In this document: one piece after another, positions 23,464 through 33,961 of the stretch
How the letters are laid out: every line of letters begins with the position of its first letter
Position numbering within the stretch: the first letter of the stretch is position 1
Source: Hydractinia symbiolongicarpus
Lineage: Eukaryota > Cnidaria > Hydrozoa > Anthoathecata > Hydractiniidae
Assembly (NCBI RefSeq): GCF_029227915.1
Contig: NC_079881.1
Span: 14,485,501 to 14,549,500, forward strand
Length of the DNA stretch: 64,000 nucleotides
Direction of reading: 5' to 3'
Position numbers and translations under genes: made by a program
Notes under the pieces: model-generated
Database searches by the model: none
What the model saw: only the letters and a program-made list of their open reading frames with translations
What the model was told of the DNA's origin: nothing

Positions 23464-24038
23464 ATGAATAGACAGAAATATTGGATTAAGGCCGTCGAAA
23501 AGAATATCCACATATTCGAGGATGCGGCAGATAAGTTCAAAACACAGGACATGTTGAATAAGGTTGTTGAGGATGATTCATGGCTAATGGGGTATGTACC
23601 CTACAGGTTTAAAACACAAGGCATGTGTAACAAGGCCGTTGAAAAGAATCGTCATATACTCCGGATTGTCCCGGATCGGTTAAGACGCAGGACATGTGCA
23701 ATAAGGCTATTAAGGGGAATTCATGGCTAATCGAGTATATCCCCGATAGGTTCAAGATGCAAGACATGTGTCATAAGGTTGTTGAAAGAGATCTCCGCAT
23801 GCTAAGGCATGTCCCCGACAGGTTCAAAACACAAGATATATGCAATAAGGCTGTCGAATGGAGGGCTTATATTCTGGAGCGTGTGCTGATTCAGTTCAAG
23901 ACACAAGACATGTGTAATAAGGTTGTTGCATGGAATCCCCGCGCGCTCAAGCATGTACCGGATTGGTTTATCACCCCAGACATATGGGATATGGTTGTTG
24001 GGAATGAGGAGCTCGAACTACTCAAGGCCTACTATTAG
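23464..24038 (+). pseudogene. FKTQ-type repeat protein (DUF4116-like), element B (left arm)
   Basis: Two frames (23464-23730 and 23694-24038) carry about eight ~23-residue helical repeats of the pattern V-P-D-R-F-K-T-Q-D-M-C-N-K-A-V-x-x-(N/D)-x-x-x-L. A one-base shift near 23685 separates repeats three and four. Such repeats occur in bacterial, giant-virus and cnidarian transposon proteins and are thought to form alpha-solenoids; function unknown. The left-arm and right-arm copies share the shift. Confidence 0.65.
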
Positions 24039-24044
24039 AGGAAG

Positions 24045-24167
24045 ATGGGAAAGGCCGGGATTAAGGAGGATCTTCTTCCAATAGCCTGGCATCCAGATAG
24101 GATAATCAATTGGTGCTTTTCAGAAGATAAAAAAGCAGGTCTCAAAAAGTATTGGAGTTTGGTCTGA
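24045..24167 (+). CDS. 40-residue conserved small protein (left arm)
   Basis: The ATG lies 4 bp after the previous stop. The peptide contains LLPIAWHPDR--NWCFSEDKK, a motif I associate with short C-terminal modules and small proteins of giant viruses. It ends TGA two bases before the next ATG at 24170, giving tightly packed genes. It may have been the C-terminus of a larger product in the ancestor. Function unknown. Confidence 0.45.
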   Translation: MGKAGIKEDLLPIAWHPDRIINWCFSEDKKAGLKKYWSLV

Positions 24168-24169
24168 AA

Positions 24170-24337
24170 ATGTTATCTTACAGCAAATGTTGTAAAATGA
24201 CGTATAATAAAATGTGCACTAACTGTCAATATAGTTTGTGGTCTCTCCCTACCACTTGTAACCCTGGCATGCGTACAAGAATCAGAGAAGGGGAAGTACA
24301 AGAATCAGAGAGTTCAAGACCTTTGGAATCAAATTAA
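24170..24337 (+). CDS. Small Cys-rich protein (left arm)
   Basis: 55 residues with CC and C-x2-C (KCCKMTYNKMCTNC) in the first 20 positions, a likely zinc site, followed by a polar tail that includes a direct repeat of agaatcagagaagg/agaatcagagag. No family recognised. Confidence 0.35.
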   Translation: MLSYSKCCKMTYNKMCTNCQYSLWSLPTTCNPGMRTRIREGEVQESESSRPLESN

Positions 24338-24372
24338 TCTCCTGGATCGTCCTTGTAGATGTGATAGAGTAA

Positions 24373-24582
24373 ATGAATGAGGAATGCGGTGACTGTTTGG
24401 CAGTACTCGATGCATATGATAAATGTACCTGTGGACGTAGGTTCGTGGTAAAGGGTAAAATGTTATGCTGGCACTGCTGCCATGAACATATAACATATAA
24501 TGGAGGCGGCTGTGCGTGCACAATGACATGCAATTTTCTGAAGTCGTTTAAAATATACAATAAACAAGAAGCTGAAATTTGA
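24373..24582 (+). CDS. Small double zinc-ribbon protein (left arm)
   Basis: 69 residues containing C-x2-C, C-x-C, C-x2-C-C-x2-H and C-x-C-x3-C groups (residues 5-55), enough ligands for two zinc ions. It lies 35 bp after the preceding gene, on the same strand. Unknown family; a binding role is inferred from the cysteines only. Confidence 0.45.
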   Translation: MNEECGDCLAVLDAYDKCTCGRRFVVKGKMLCWHCCHEHITYNGGGCACTMTCNFLKSFKIYNKQEAEI

Positions 24583-24652
24583 GAATGAGCTTGTTAGCAC
24601 TAAATTATTCTATAATTTTGCTAGTACGTTTACAGACATCAACGATATCAAT

Positions 24653-25126
24653 TTGGAATACCTGACTGTATCAGAAGCCAGACCTGCAAATGGAGGTAAG
24701 GATACAAGATATGTGGTGGGCTACCATACACAAGACCTTGTGGTAGCCCTCAGAGTAAAAACACCGAAAATATGGTCCCCACATGGGGTGAGCAAGTATA
24801 ATACAAATGCGTCACTAACAATAAGTCTGGATTTTGAGGAGTATCCGGATTGGGTTGCGAAGTACCGCCAAATCTGGGACAAGATCGAAGAGTTAGTTTT
24901 TCAAAAAATAACGACAGAGCCTGTAAAAAAGGATCGTTATATTAATGCCAAGCTTCAATATTACAAGGACACAATTACCACCAAGTTCTATGATGTGCCT
25001 ATACCGTATGATGAGCCTTGCCAGGCCAGATGTTTGCATATTGCACAGATTGAAGTTTTGTTAAAATTTCATCCTTACCCTCCTCCCTACCCCTTGCAAC
25101 CAGCTGGGCTCTCTCCTGTTCGTTGA
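24653..25126 (+). CDS. Possible ssDNA-binding protein, element B (left arm)
   Basis: The open frame continues upstream without ATG to about 24556, so its real start is unclear or lost. The core (residues ~20-110) has the pattern R(Y/V)---Y--Q-LVV-LRVKTPKIW-PHGVSKY, then a beta-rich L-I-SLDF and an acidic helix with W-K-Y--IWDKIEELV. This resembles, from memory of fold pattern only, small single-stranded-DNA-binding proteins of algal viruses and relatives. The last ~30 residues are antisense to the convergent gene on the other strand and are probably not native. Confidence 0.4.
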   Translation: MEYLTVSEARPANGGKDTRYVVGYHTQDLVVALRVKTPKIWSPHGVSKYNTNASLTISLDFEEYPDWVAKYRQIWDKIEELVFQKITTEPVKKDRYINAKLQYYKDTITTKFYDVPIPYDEPCQARCLHIAQIEVLLKFHPYPPPYPLQPAGLSPVR

Positions 25127-25670
25127 TAGCATTACGATTCTGTTAAAACGCTGTCGCATTTGCTCCTTGAGTATCATATACCTCTCTTTTTCACGGCTAA
25201 TAAAGCTTTACTCCTGGTCACTGATAACACCATTTTCCATTGCCTTACTTAATAGGTCAACCATGGAGTTTAATTTAGCTTCCGCAGGCAGCCTTATGGC
25301 CTCATTTTTTTTTTGACTTAACACGTAGACGTTTTGAAGCGTTCCGAAGACCGGCTTGCCCAATTCCGGCAGCAATCGCGAGTCCTCCCTTAGCACAAGC
25401 CAATGGCACCCCCATGCCCGAGGCCATGGCTCCTATCCCCATCCCTGACGTAATCACACTTACGCTAAGCAGACCATGGTCGCACATCCTGACCCACGTG
25501 TTGTGCATTTTGAATTTTTTCGCCAATTTATTTCTTTTCTTTATTTCATCCCGGAGATATTGTTCAATTTCCCCTATTTTTTTCAGCCTAAAAACCTGTC
25601 CCTCATCCTGATCAGGGTGCTGTGCGGGTGCACTCGGAGGCAAACTCGGATAAAGTTTGCTTACATCCAT
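25058..25670 (-). pseudogene. Polinton-associated hydrophobic-centre protein, element B (left arm)
   Basis: Mirror copy of 31408-32020. See the right-arm entry for domain layout. This copy differs by one residue near the start (Pro for Ala) and shares the poly-A frameshift (t-run at 25306-25315). Confidence 0.6.
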
Positions 25671-25672
25671 CT

Positions 25673-26345
25673 TTATTCTATCAGGATTTGCATTGTGATG
25701 TCAAAAACGTGACATTTTTTTTCATGATGGTAGACATCCGTCATCATGAGCTGAAGACGGTCAGTAGACCCCTTTAAGGGAAGGTATACGGGAGTGTCAA
25801 AGGTCCAGGTCAGCATGTCTCCCCAGACGTTCAATTCTTTGGTGGAAGCAATGCCAGAACCTTTAAATTTTTACCATCCAATAGACAGTCGTCTTCATCT
25901 AATTGTGGGCAAATAAGTCTTTTAAATTTTTGATATATATCGGTTCTATATATGGTATCGTAGTTACCCTTCGTATAATATTTTTCTGCGGGATCATAGG
26001 TTAATTCTAAGAGCTCTTGCAATTGCCTATCAATCACTACCGTATACCCATCGCTAAAACGGAGCCTGCAGTAGGCATTTTTCATAACAAACAGCTTGAT
26101 TTTATCTTCGGCCTGGCTGTTTACAATAGCCGCGAGATCTTCGATTTTGTACAAGCCATTCATAATCTCAATCCTTGTAACTCTCTGATCAGGTCCTACT
26201 TTCCGTATAGTGATATCGTTGTTGGTATATAGATTCAGCCATCCGGGCCGAATGCTTATCGATTTTAGAGCAATACGGGTGTCCTGTCCAGGTAGTCTTC
26301 AAATATGGTGGGTTTATCGATATCAGTTATGTACAATTGTTTCAT
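25673..26345 (-). pseudogene. Putative minor capsid (penton-like) protein, element B (left arm)
   Basis: Mirror copy of 30733-31405. The recognisable central frame is 25831-26163. Frame breaks are the same as in the right arm. Confidence 0.45.
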
Positions 26346-26363
26346 CTCCTTTTGTTTTAAGAA

Positions 26364-27460
26364 ATGAACATATACCAACACAACCCCGTTGCAAAATACA
26401 AGTCCAACAGGGGAGAATGGCCACTTGGTGTAACCAATTTGGAGCACAAGGACCTCTATGTGAGTACGGAGTCCCATATTTCCGTGGTATTCCCGGAGTT
26501 TACAATATACGCCATAAAGGTCCCAACAACCTTTCTTGACGACCCTGTTAATGTGAATTGGAAAGGGCAAGCGTTGGACTACTGGAATATTCAGGTCAAT
26601 TTCGCCACACATTGCGCAACAACGGCATTAGGCATCTGTACCAAACACATGACAGGCTCCGTACCCCTTATCAACAGCATCTTCAAATTCCACGTGATAA
26701 AAGTGACTATGCCATATGACAATGGCTTCTCACAGTATAAAAATCTATACTCGAGCTCACGCTATGCCCAGGTATGCCGCGAATACGATGTAAACTCTAA
26801 CGCCTTCTATAAATTTAAGGCTGTTATGTCGTCATTAACAAATGGTGGATGGTGGGCCAAGTTGACGGCGACTGGGCCATTATCATGCCCACAAGCGAAG
26901 ACCTTACATTAGAGGGTCTGACCAAGCTAAGTGAGAGTATCAGGGTCTATGTGATACTTTTACTGGGATCCCAGGCAGGTGCCAAGGCATCCCTTTTGGG
27001 GATCGGTGCTGATAACTGTACAGCAAGGCAAATTCTAGTACAAAAGTTTGAGGCTATGGTCCAAAGGCAAGAAAATGTAAGCCATGACATCACTGAGTTT
27101 CAGAAGGTACTCCAGTATCCGGTGAACTTCGCTGTCATGCATCATGTTTACATGTTGCCCTCCGATATGAATCTGCGTATAGGGAGAATTGTCGGGTATA
27201 ACAATAACATTCTGATCGCATCGGCCAACGCAATGATCGGTAGCAGGCTTAATTTAAAAAACAAGCTTCCTCCGAGGCATGCGCCTACCATACCCCTCGG
27301 GCATACCCTACGCACAAAGCATACCACGTCCCCCATACATACTATACCTACAAAGCATCCTATACCCGAACAACCAAACCAACACGAGGATACCAAGGTC
27401 TCAATAATCACTATGGGGGTCGGGATTATTTTGGCATATATATGGATACGAAGAAAATAA
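26364..27460 (+). pseudogene. Conserved Polinton structural-type protein, element B (left arm)
   Basis: Mirror copy of 29618-30714. Two overlapping frames, 26364-26912 and 26849-27460, with a -1 relation, are homologous to the two halves (39926-40267 and 40316-41119) of one gene in element A. Confidence 0.6.
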
Positions 27461-27626
27461 GGCTTATTTCACGTATAGCACGACAAACCCGACAGCAGCA
27501 GCGGCTACCATGTAGAAATGCCTAACCGCATATGTAACGATGGTTATCGCTACCCTCAGAAGTAGGGAGACAATTGTACCGATAATTCCGGGAAGGGCGG
27601 CACCTGTCTTGCCTGCCAGGTGTTTC

Positions 27627-28184
27627 AGGTTGAAATATTGCAGGATGAGGTCAGGGAGCAGCGCAAGCTAATCGAAGAAAAGGACGTGGCCATCGAAGAG
27701 CAGCGTCAAGCTCTGGCACTTCTTGAAGATGACCTCGAGGATAAGGATCAACAACTTGCGGTGTTGGAGGACGAACTCGAGCAAAGGGACGTGGCTATTG
27801 CCAACCTAGAGGACGACCTCCAGGAGAAGGAGGAAGAAATTGGTGAGCTGCAAGAAAGACATGTCCCGCACCGCTACCCCTACGATACGATACTCCAGGT
27901 GGTTGACAAGAACGATCCTAATGAGCGTGGAAAGAAAGGTAAACATCGCCACTACATGATACGTTGTCAACGCAGAGTGCTTAGAGATAGGATTAGCACG
28001 TTAAGATCAATCCTGAAATGACTCTGAGAGAACCTGCATGTGACGACCCTAACGCCGGGCATGCCTGGTGCCGATTTAGGGACGACACCCTCGGGACCGA
28101 AAATTCTCTCCGAAACCATTTCAGCTTGCCTGACGATGATACGCGGGAGCTCTTCGAGGAAATGCTTGACATCGATATAATATA
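27627..28184 (+). pseudogene. C-terminal half of a KilA-N/Bro (MSV199-DUF3627-like) protein
   Basis: The open part to 28021 begins with ~75 residues of near-perfect coiled coil built on repeated (I/L)-E-(E/D)-x-D-x-x-I. It is followed by HRYPYDTILQVVDKNDPN and a basic RHYMIRCQRR segment, which match the C-terminal module of viral KilA-N/Bro-family proteins. The module then continues in another frame (CDDPNAGHAW, HFSLPDD) to a TAA at 28182-28184, so there is a one-base shift near 28012. The DNA-binding N-terminus is missing because the inverted arm starts inside the gene at 27627. It sits in the unique core and marks the breakpoint. Confidence 0.6.
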
Positions 28185-28198
28185 AGCAATATATGAGA

Positions 28199-28224
28199 TT
28201 TTGTGACTATTATGAGTCACAAAA
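28199..28224 (+). terminator. 3' hairpin after the KilA/Bro-like gene
   Basis: The perfect 10 bp stem ttttgtgact/agtcacaaaa has a 6 nt loop and lies 14 bp after the stop codon. It has the same position relative to the stop as the GTTAC hairpins of element A, and likewise flanking T/A runs. Confidence 0.5.
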
Positions 28225-28302
28225 ACTAGGGATCCATCAATGTACCGTATGCGTTCATTATATATTTATTAATAGGATGAAAATGTTGTAAATAAATGGA
28301 TA

Positions 28303-29614
28303 ATGAAATATTCACACCCGAGGAGGATATCGGTAAACATGATGAAAAAAGGCGACAAAGAGGATATCCAACAATCAACGCAATTACCCGGAAAATCTGG
28401 GACATCAACGCCGGGACAGCAACAGGGAAGTACGCGTAGACTATTGGGGTTGGGCACGGAGTCGGCCGAGGCTATACTTTTTAAATCGAAGGTTGATAGT
28501 CTGTATACACATATTAGGGATGGGATGGGTATGACGCCATATGCAATGCATTACGATAGGTTCCGAATGGGGGAGGGTGGTGAACTTATTATAAAAAGGG
28601 TTATGACGGGAAAAAGATCACTACCGGAAGTATTACTGACGTTGCAGAACGGTAATTTTCCAACCATTGGACAGCTCCAGAGTAGGTTAGGTAGTACGCA
28701 CATGAAGGCCATAGGCTTTGATGGATATCAGACACCCAACAGGGGTAGCAAGGAAGGGGGTCAGAATCTTATCAGTAGGATTGATGTCCTTATTAATAGG
28801 GAGGATGGGGATGATGAGAGGACCCCTTTGATAAGGCCCGAAGTGATTGAAATGGAAAAAAATTGATAGCATTGAAAATTTTGCATACGATGCGGAGGGT
28901 TATGTAGATACCTCGTTTGCGGGCATTCAAGATGAGGTGGAGGAGATTAATATAGGGACCCTTAAATTGGAGATTGAAAATCTTCAGAAGAATATCAAGG
29001 AGTTGAAAGAAAAATAAACAAATATAACAGTAAAATAAGTACCGCAGAGGGTAAACTGAAAGAGCTTAAGAGCAAGAAGGCCGGTGTGCGAAGGCTTCAG
29101 GATATTGCCGATCTTAAGAAGGAGATCGATCAATTGAAGGAGGATAGGAATAATGAACTGGGTAAGCATTGTATACTCTCCTCCGAGGTTTTGCAGCATC
29201 TGAGAAATATTAAGTCTGAGTTGATGAAGATTGCTGGGGATGACATGCCTTTGCTGGAGAAGCTTAGGACACTTTTTCGGGAGCGAGGTCTTATCTTGGC
29301 CAGCATCGTCTCTGCCGTAGGTCTACTAATTTCCACCATTGTCCTTGTTGTTACAGAAGGAGAGGGTGCGGCAGCAGGTGCTGCAGGGAGGACCACAGGG
29401 GTGGTTAAAAGGGTTTGTGCGGAAGCAACTCAAGAGGCTGGGGAATTTCCTGAAACACCTGGCAGGCAAGACAGGTGCCGCCCTTCCCGGAATTATCGGT
29501 ACAATTGTCTCCCTACTTCTGAGGGTAGCGATAACCATCGTTACATATGCGGTTAGGCATTTCTACATGGTAGCCGCTGCTGCTGTCGGGTTTGTCGTGC
29601 TATACGTGAAATAA
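28303..29614 (+). pseudogene. Coiled-coil and C-terminal membrane protein, element B
   Basis: Homologue of the element A gene at 45676-46929. Part one (28303-28866) has the SLY---GELI--RG-RSL-EVL-LGFD-type region. Part two (about 29014-29410) has a coiled coil followed by TLFRERGLILASIVSAVG, and part three (to 29614) has K-LK-LGNFLKHLAGK, LPGIIGTIVS and a final hydrophobic helix. At least three frame changes separate the parts (near 28860, 29015 and 29415). The hydrophobic C-terminus suggests membrane insertion or lysis, but the role is unknown. The last ~160 bp (29451 on) lie inside the right arm. Confidence 0.6.
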
Positions 29615-29617
29615 GCC

Positions 29618-30714
29618 TTATTTTCTTCGTATCCATATATATGCCAAAATAATCCCGACCCCCATAGTGATTATTGAGACCTTGGTATCCTCGTGTTGGT
29701 TTGGTTGTTCGGGTATAGGATGCTTTGTAGGTATAGTATGTATGGGGGACGTGGTATGCTTTGTGCGTAGGGTATGCCCGAGGGGTATGGTAGGCGCATG
29801 CCTCGGAGGAAGCTTGTTTTTTAAATTAAGCCTGCTACCGATCATTGCGTTGGCCGATGCGATCAGAATGTTATTGTTATACCCGACAATTCTCCCTATA
29901 CGCAGATTCATATCGGAGGGCAACATGTAAACATGATGCATGACAGCGAAGTTCACCGGATACTGGAGTACCTTCTGAAACTCAGTGATGTCATGGCTTA
30001 CATTTTCTTGCCTTTGGACCATAGCCTCAAACTTTTGTACTAGAATTTGCCTTGCTGTACAGTTATCAGCACCGATCCCCAAAAGGGATGCCTTGGCACC
30101 TGCCTGGGATCCCAGTAAAAGTATCACATAGACCCTGATACTCTCACTTAGCTTGGTCAGACCCTCTAATGTAAGGTCTTCGCTTGTGGGCATGATAATG
30201 GCCCAGTCGCCGTCAACTTGGCCCACCATCCACCATTTGTTAATGACGACATAACAGCCTTAAATTTATAGAAGGCGTTAGAGTTTACATCGTATTCGCG
30301 GCATACCTGGGCATAGCGTGAGCTCGAGTATAGATTTTTATACTGTGAGAAGCCATTGTCATATGGCATAGTCACTTTTATCACGTGGAATTTGAAGATG
30401 CTGTTGATAAGGGGTACGGAGCCTGTCATGTGTTTGGTACAGATGCCTAATGCCGTTGTTGCGCAATGTGTGGCGAAATTGACCTGAATATTCCAGTAGT
30501 CCAACGCTTGCCCTTTCCAATTCACATTAACAGGGTCGTCAAGAAAGGTTGTTGGGACCTTTATGGCGTATATTGTAAACTCCGGGAATACCACGGAAAT
30601 ATGGGACTCCGTACTCACATAGAGGTCCTTGTGCTCCAAATTGGTTACACCAAGTGGCCATTCTCCCCTGTTGGACTTGTATTTTGCAACGGGGTTGTGT
30701 TGGTATATGTTCAT
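29618..30714 (-). pseudogene. Conserved Polinton structural-type protein, element B (right arm)
   Basis: The N-terminal frame (30166-30714) starts at ATG with YQHNP-A-YK-N and contains W-IQVNFATHCATTALGI, SIFKFHV and a YS--RYAQVCREYDV box. The C-terminal frame (29618-30229) contains LSESIRVYVILLLGSQAGAKASLLG, the LPSDMNLRIG-VVGYNN box and ends in a single hydrophobic helix (IITMGVGIILAYIW), likely a membrane anchor. Both halves align with the element A gene at 39926-41119. Two frames with a -1 offset show a lesion near 30230. Being conserved next to capsid genes in both elements, it is probably a virion or assembly protein; I cannot name it. Confidence 0.6.
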
Positions 30715-30732
30715 TTCTTAAAACAAAAGGAG

Positions 30733-31405
30733 ATGAAACAATTGTACATCACTGATATCGATAAACCCACCATATTTGAAGACTACCTGGACAGGACACC
30801 CGTATTGCTCTAAAATCGATAAGCATTCGGCCCGGATGGCTGAATCTATATACCAACAACGATATCACTATACGGAAAGTAGGACCTGATCAGAGAGTTA
30901 CAAGGATTGAGATTATGAATGGCTTGTACAAAATCGAAGATCTCGCGGCTATTGTAAACAGCCAGGCCGAAGATAAAATCAAGCTGTTTGTTATGAAAAA
31001 TGCCTACTGCAGGCTCCGTTTTAGCGATGGGTATACGGTAGTGATTGATAGGCAATTGCAAGAGCTCTTAGAATTAACCTATGATCCCGCAGAAAAATAT
31101 TATACGAAGGGTAACTACGATACCATATATAGAACCGATATATATCAAAAATTTAAAAGACTTATTTGCCCACAATTAGATGAAGACGACTGTCTATTGG
31201 ATGGTAAAAATTTAAAGGTTCTGGCATTGCTTCCACCAAAGAATTGAACGTCTGGGGAGACATGCTGACCTGGACCTTTGACACTCCCGTATACCTTCCC
31301 TTAAAGGGGTCTACTGACCGTCTTCAGCTCATGATGACGGATGTCTACCATCATGAAAAAAAATGTCACGTTTTTGACATCACAATGCAAATCCTGATAG
31401 AATAA
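30733..31405 (+). pseudogene. Putative minor capsid (penton-like, single jelly-roll) protein, element B
   Basis: The reading starts at ATG 30733 with YITDIDKP and stops after 26 codons. The longest frame, 30915-31247, has GLYKIEDLAAIVN, I-L-V-KNAYCRLRFSDGYTVVI and TDIYQ, a beta-strand-rich pattern typical of Polinton penton-like proteins. A third frame continues to 31405 with (L/V)WGDMLTWTFDTPV and a final hydrophobic strand. The gene order (divergent from the structural-type gene) is the same as that of 41158-41721 in element A. The capsid role is inferred from order and strand pattern. Confidence 0.45.
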
Positions 31406-31407
31406 AG

Positions 31408-32020
31408 ATGGATGTAAGCAAACTTTATGCGAGTTTGCCTCCGAGTGCACCCGCACAGCACCCTGATCAGGATGAGGGACAGGTTTTTAGGCTGAAAAAA
31501 ATAGGGGAAATTGAACAATATCTCCGGGATGAAATAAAGAAAAGAAATAAATTGGCGAAAAAATTCAAAATGCACAACACGTGGGTCAGGATGTGCGACC
31601 ATGGTCTGCTTAGCGTAAGTGTGATTACGTCAGGGATGGGGATAGGAGCCATGGCCTCGGGCATGGGGGTGCCATTGGCTTGTGCTAAGGGAGGACTCGC
31701 GATTGCTGCCGGAATTGGGCAAGCCGGTCTTCGGAACGCTTCAAAACGTCTACGTGTTAAGTCAAAAAAAAAATGAGGCCATAAGGCTGCCTGCGGAAGC
31801 TAAATTAAACTCCATGGTTGACCTATTAAGTAAGGCAATGGAAAATGGTGTTATCAGTGACCAGGAGTAAAGCTTTATTAGCCGTGAAAAAGAGAGGTAT
31901 ATGATACTCAAGGAGCAAATGCGACAGCGTTTTAACAGAATCGTAATGCTATCAACGAACAGGAGAGAGCCCAGCTGGTTGCAAGGGGTAGGGAGGAGGG
32001 TAAGGATGAAATTTTAACAA
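31408..32020 (+). pseudogene. Polinton-associated hydrophobic-centre protein, element B (right arm)
   Basis: Starts 3 bp after the previous stop. Residues 1-30 are Pro-rich (LYASLPPSAPA) and 30-60 are a charged coiled coil. Residues 70-105 are a Gly/Ala-rich hydrophobic hairpin (SGMGIGAMASGMGVPLA), then basic. It runs out of frame in an A10 tract at 31763-31772, continues as 31682-31870, meets TAA at 31868 and then leaves recognisable C-terminal codons (NEQERAQLVARG) to about 32020. Homologous in layout to the element A pair at 46970 and 47461. Membrane-active function is inferred from the hydrophobic hairpin only. Confidence 0.6.
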
Positions 32021-32425
32021 AACTTCAATCTGTGCAATATGCAAACATCTGGCCTGGCAAGGCTCATCATACGGTATAGGCACATCATAGAACTTGGTGG
32101 TAATTGTGTCCTTGTAATATTGAAGCTTGGCATTAATATAACGATCCTTTTTTACAGGCTCTGTCGTTATTTTTTGAAAAACTAACTCTTCGATCTTGTC
32201 CCAGATTTGGCGGTACTTCGCAACCCAATCCGGATACTCCTCAAAATCCAGACTCATTGTTAGTGACGCATTTGTATTATACTTGCTCACCCCATGTGGG
32301 GACCATATTTTCGGTGTTTTCACTCTGAGGGCTACCACAAGGTCTTGTGTATGGTAGCCCACCACATATCTTGTATCCTTACCTCCATTTGCAGGTCTGG
32401 CTTCTGATACAGTCAGGTATTCCAA
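31952..32425 (-). CDS. Possible ssDNA-binding protein, element B (right arm)
   Basis: Mirror copy of 24653-25126 with one Ile-to-Met change (SLTM-SLDF). It is convergent with, and overlaps, the end of the gene at 31408; see the left-arm entry for motifs. Confidence 0.4.
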   Translation of the reverse strand: MEYLTVSEARPANGGKDTRYVVGYHTQDLVVALRVKTPKIWSPHGVSKYNTNASLTMSLDFEEYPDWVAKYRQIWDKIEELVFQKITTEPVKKDRYINAKLQYYKDTITTKFYDVPIPYDEPCQARCLHIAQIEVLLKFHPYPPPYPLQPAGLSPVR

Positions 32426-32495
32426 ATTGATATCGTTGATGTCTGTAAACGTACTAGCAAAATTATAGAATAATTTAGTGCTAACAAGCTCATTC

Positions 32496-32705
32496 TCAAA
32501 TTTCAGCTTCTTGTTTATTGTATATTTTAAACGACTTCAGAAAATTGCATGTCATTGTGCACGCACAGCCGCCTCCATTATATGTTATATGTTCATGGCA
32601 GCAGTGCCAGCATAACATTTTACCCTTTACCACGAACCTACGTCCACAGGTACATTTATCATATGCATCGAGTACTGCCAAACAGTCACCGCATTCCTCA
32701 TTCAT
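32496..32705 (-). CDS. Small double zinc-ribbon protein (right arm)
   Basis: Exact mirror of 24373-24582 with the same cysteine pattern. Confidence 0.45.
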   Translation of the reverse strand: MNEECGDCLAVLDAYDKCTCGRRFVVKGKMLCWHCCHEHITYNGGGCACTMTCNFLKSFKIYNKQEAEI

Positions 32706-32740
32706 TTACTCTATCACATCTACAAGGACGATCCAGGAGA

Positions 32741-32908
32741 TTAATTTGATTCCAAAGGTCTTGAACTCTCTGATTCTTGTACTTCCCCTTCTCTGATTCT
32801 TGTACGCATGCCAGGGTTACAAGTGGTAGGGAGAGACCACAAACTATATTGACAGTTAGTGCACATTTTATTATACGTCATTTTACAACATTTGCTGTAA
32901 GATAACAT
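32741..32908 (-). CDS. Small Cys-rich protein (right arm)
   Basis: Mirror of 24170-24337, unchanged. Confidence 0.35.
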   Translation of the reverse strand: MLSYSKCCKMTYNKMCTNCQYSLWSLPTTCNPGMRTRIREGEVQESESSRPLESN

Positions 32909-32910
32909 TT

Positions 32911-33033
32911 TCAGACCAAACTCCAATACTTTTTGAGACCTGCTTTTTTATCTTCTGAAAAGCACCAATTGATTATCCTATCTGGATGCCAGGCTATTGG
33001 AAGAAGATCCTCCTTAATCCCGGCCTTTCCCAT
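32911..33033 (-). CDS. 40-residue conserved small protein (right arm)
   Basis: Mirror of 24045-24167, carrying the same AWHPDR motif. Confidence 0.45.
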   Translation of the reverse strand: MGKAGIKEDLLPIAWHPDRIINWCFSEDKKAGLKKYWSLV

Positions 33034-33039
33034 CTTCCT

Positions 33040-33614
33040 CTAATAGTAGGCCTTGAGTAGTTCGAGCTCCTCATTCCCAACAACCATATCCCATATGTCT
33101 GGGGTGATAAACCAATCCGGTACATGCTTGAGCGCGCGGGGATTCCATGCAACAACCTTATTACACATGTCTTGTGTCTTGAACTGAATCAGCACACGCT
33201 CCAGAATATAAGCCCTCCATTCGACAGCCTTATTGCATATATCTTGTGTTTTGAACCTGTCGGGGACATGCCTTAGCATGCGGAGATCTCTTTCAACAAC
33301 CTTATGACACATGTCTTGCATCTTGAACCTATCGGGGATATACTCGATTAGCCATGAATTCCCCTTAATAGCCTTATTGCACATGTCCTGCGTCTTAACC
33401 GATCCGGGACAATCCGGAGTATATGACGATTCTTTTCAACGGCCTTGTTACACATGCCTTGTGTTTTAAACCTGTAGGGTACATACCCCATTAGCCATGA
33501 ATCATCCTCAACAACCTTATTCAACATGTCCTGTGTTTTGAACTTATCTGCCGCATCCTCGAATATGTGGATATTCTTTTCGACGGCCTTAATCCAATAT
33601 TTCTGTCTATTCAT
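33040..33614 (-). pseudogene. FKTQ-type repeat protein (right arm)
   Basis: Mirror of 23464-24038, with the same frame change, so the lesion predates the duplication or is a systematic sequence error. Confidence 0.65.
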
Positions 33615-33961
33615 TCTCTTTTATAATATAGAATTTTTGCATTGTCGGAAGATTTCATTTTGCTCAAAAACTAACACAGTTATTTCCCTTAAGGGAATTC
33701 CCCTCTTTACTGCGTATGCGTTAAATTATTGATGAATATTAGTATCATGAGGGAATTTCCCCCTATGTGAGCGTTGATTATTAGGGAATTGTGTTAGAAT
33801 CTTGATGACGTCATTTTGGTGAATATTAGGTCTTATGTAGATTAATATGGAATGGTATTGGATGGGTGTTGGATTACTAGGGACTGTGCTGTAACTTTGC
33901 TGGGGCTTTCCGTGACGTCTTGTGGGCGTGCGCGTGCGCCTGTGCCAGAACATACATTTTC

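Larger units (their letters stand above)
21027..27627. repeat. Left arm of a 6.6 kb inverted duplication
   Basis: Every position p matches the complement of 57078-p in the right arm (29451-36051). Protein-level comparison shows only a handful of differences, such as Pro/Ala at the start of the 25.7 kb gene, Ile/Met at 24821, a G/A in the 24.76 kb run and a one-base deletion in the transposase near 21396. Identity is therefore about 99.9%. The outer edge cuts the polymerase fragment against a transposase gene; the inner edge cuts a KilA/Bro-like gene against a membrane-protein gene. Confidence 0.9.

Noticed and set aside
27148-27411. 87-residue frame antisense to the structural-type gene (also 29667-29930)
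   Set aside because: Shadow frame; cysteine and valine content comes from the complementary strand.
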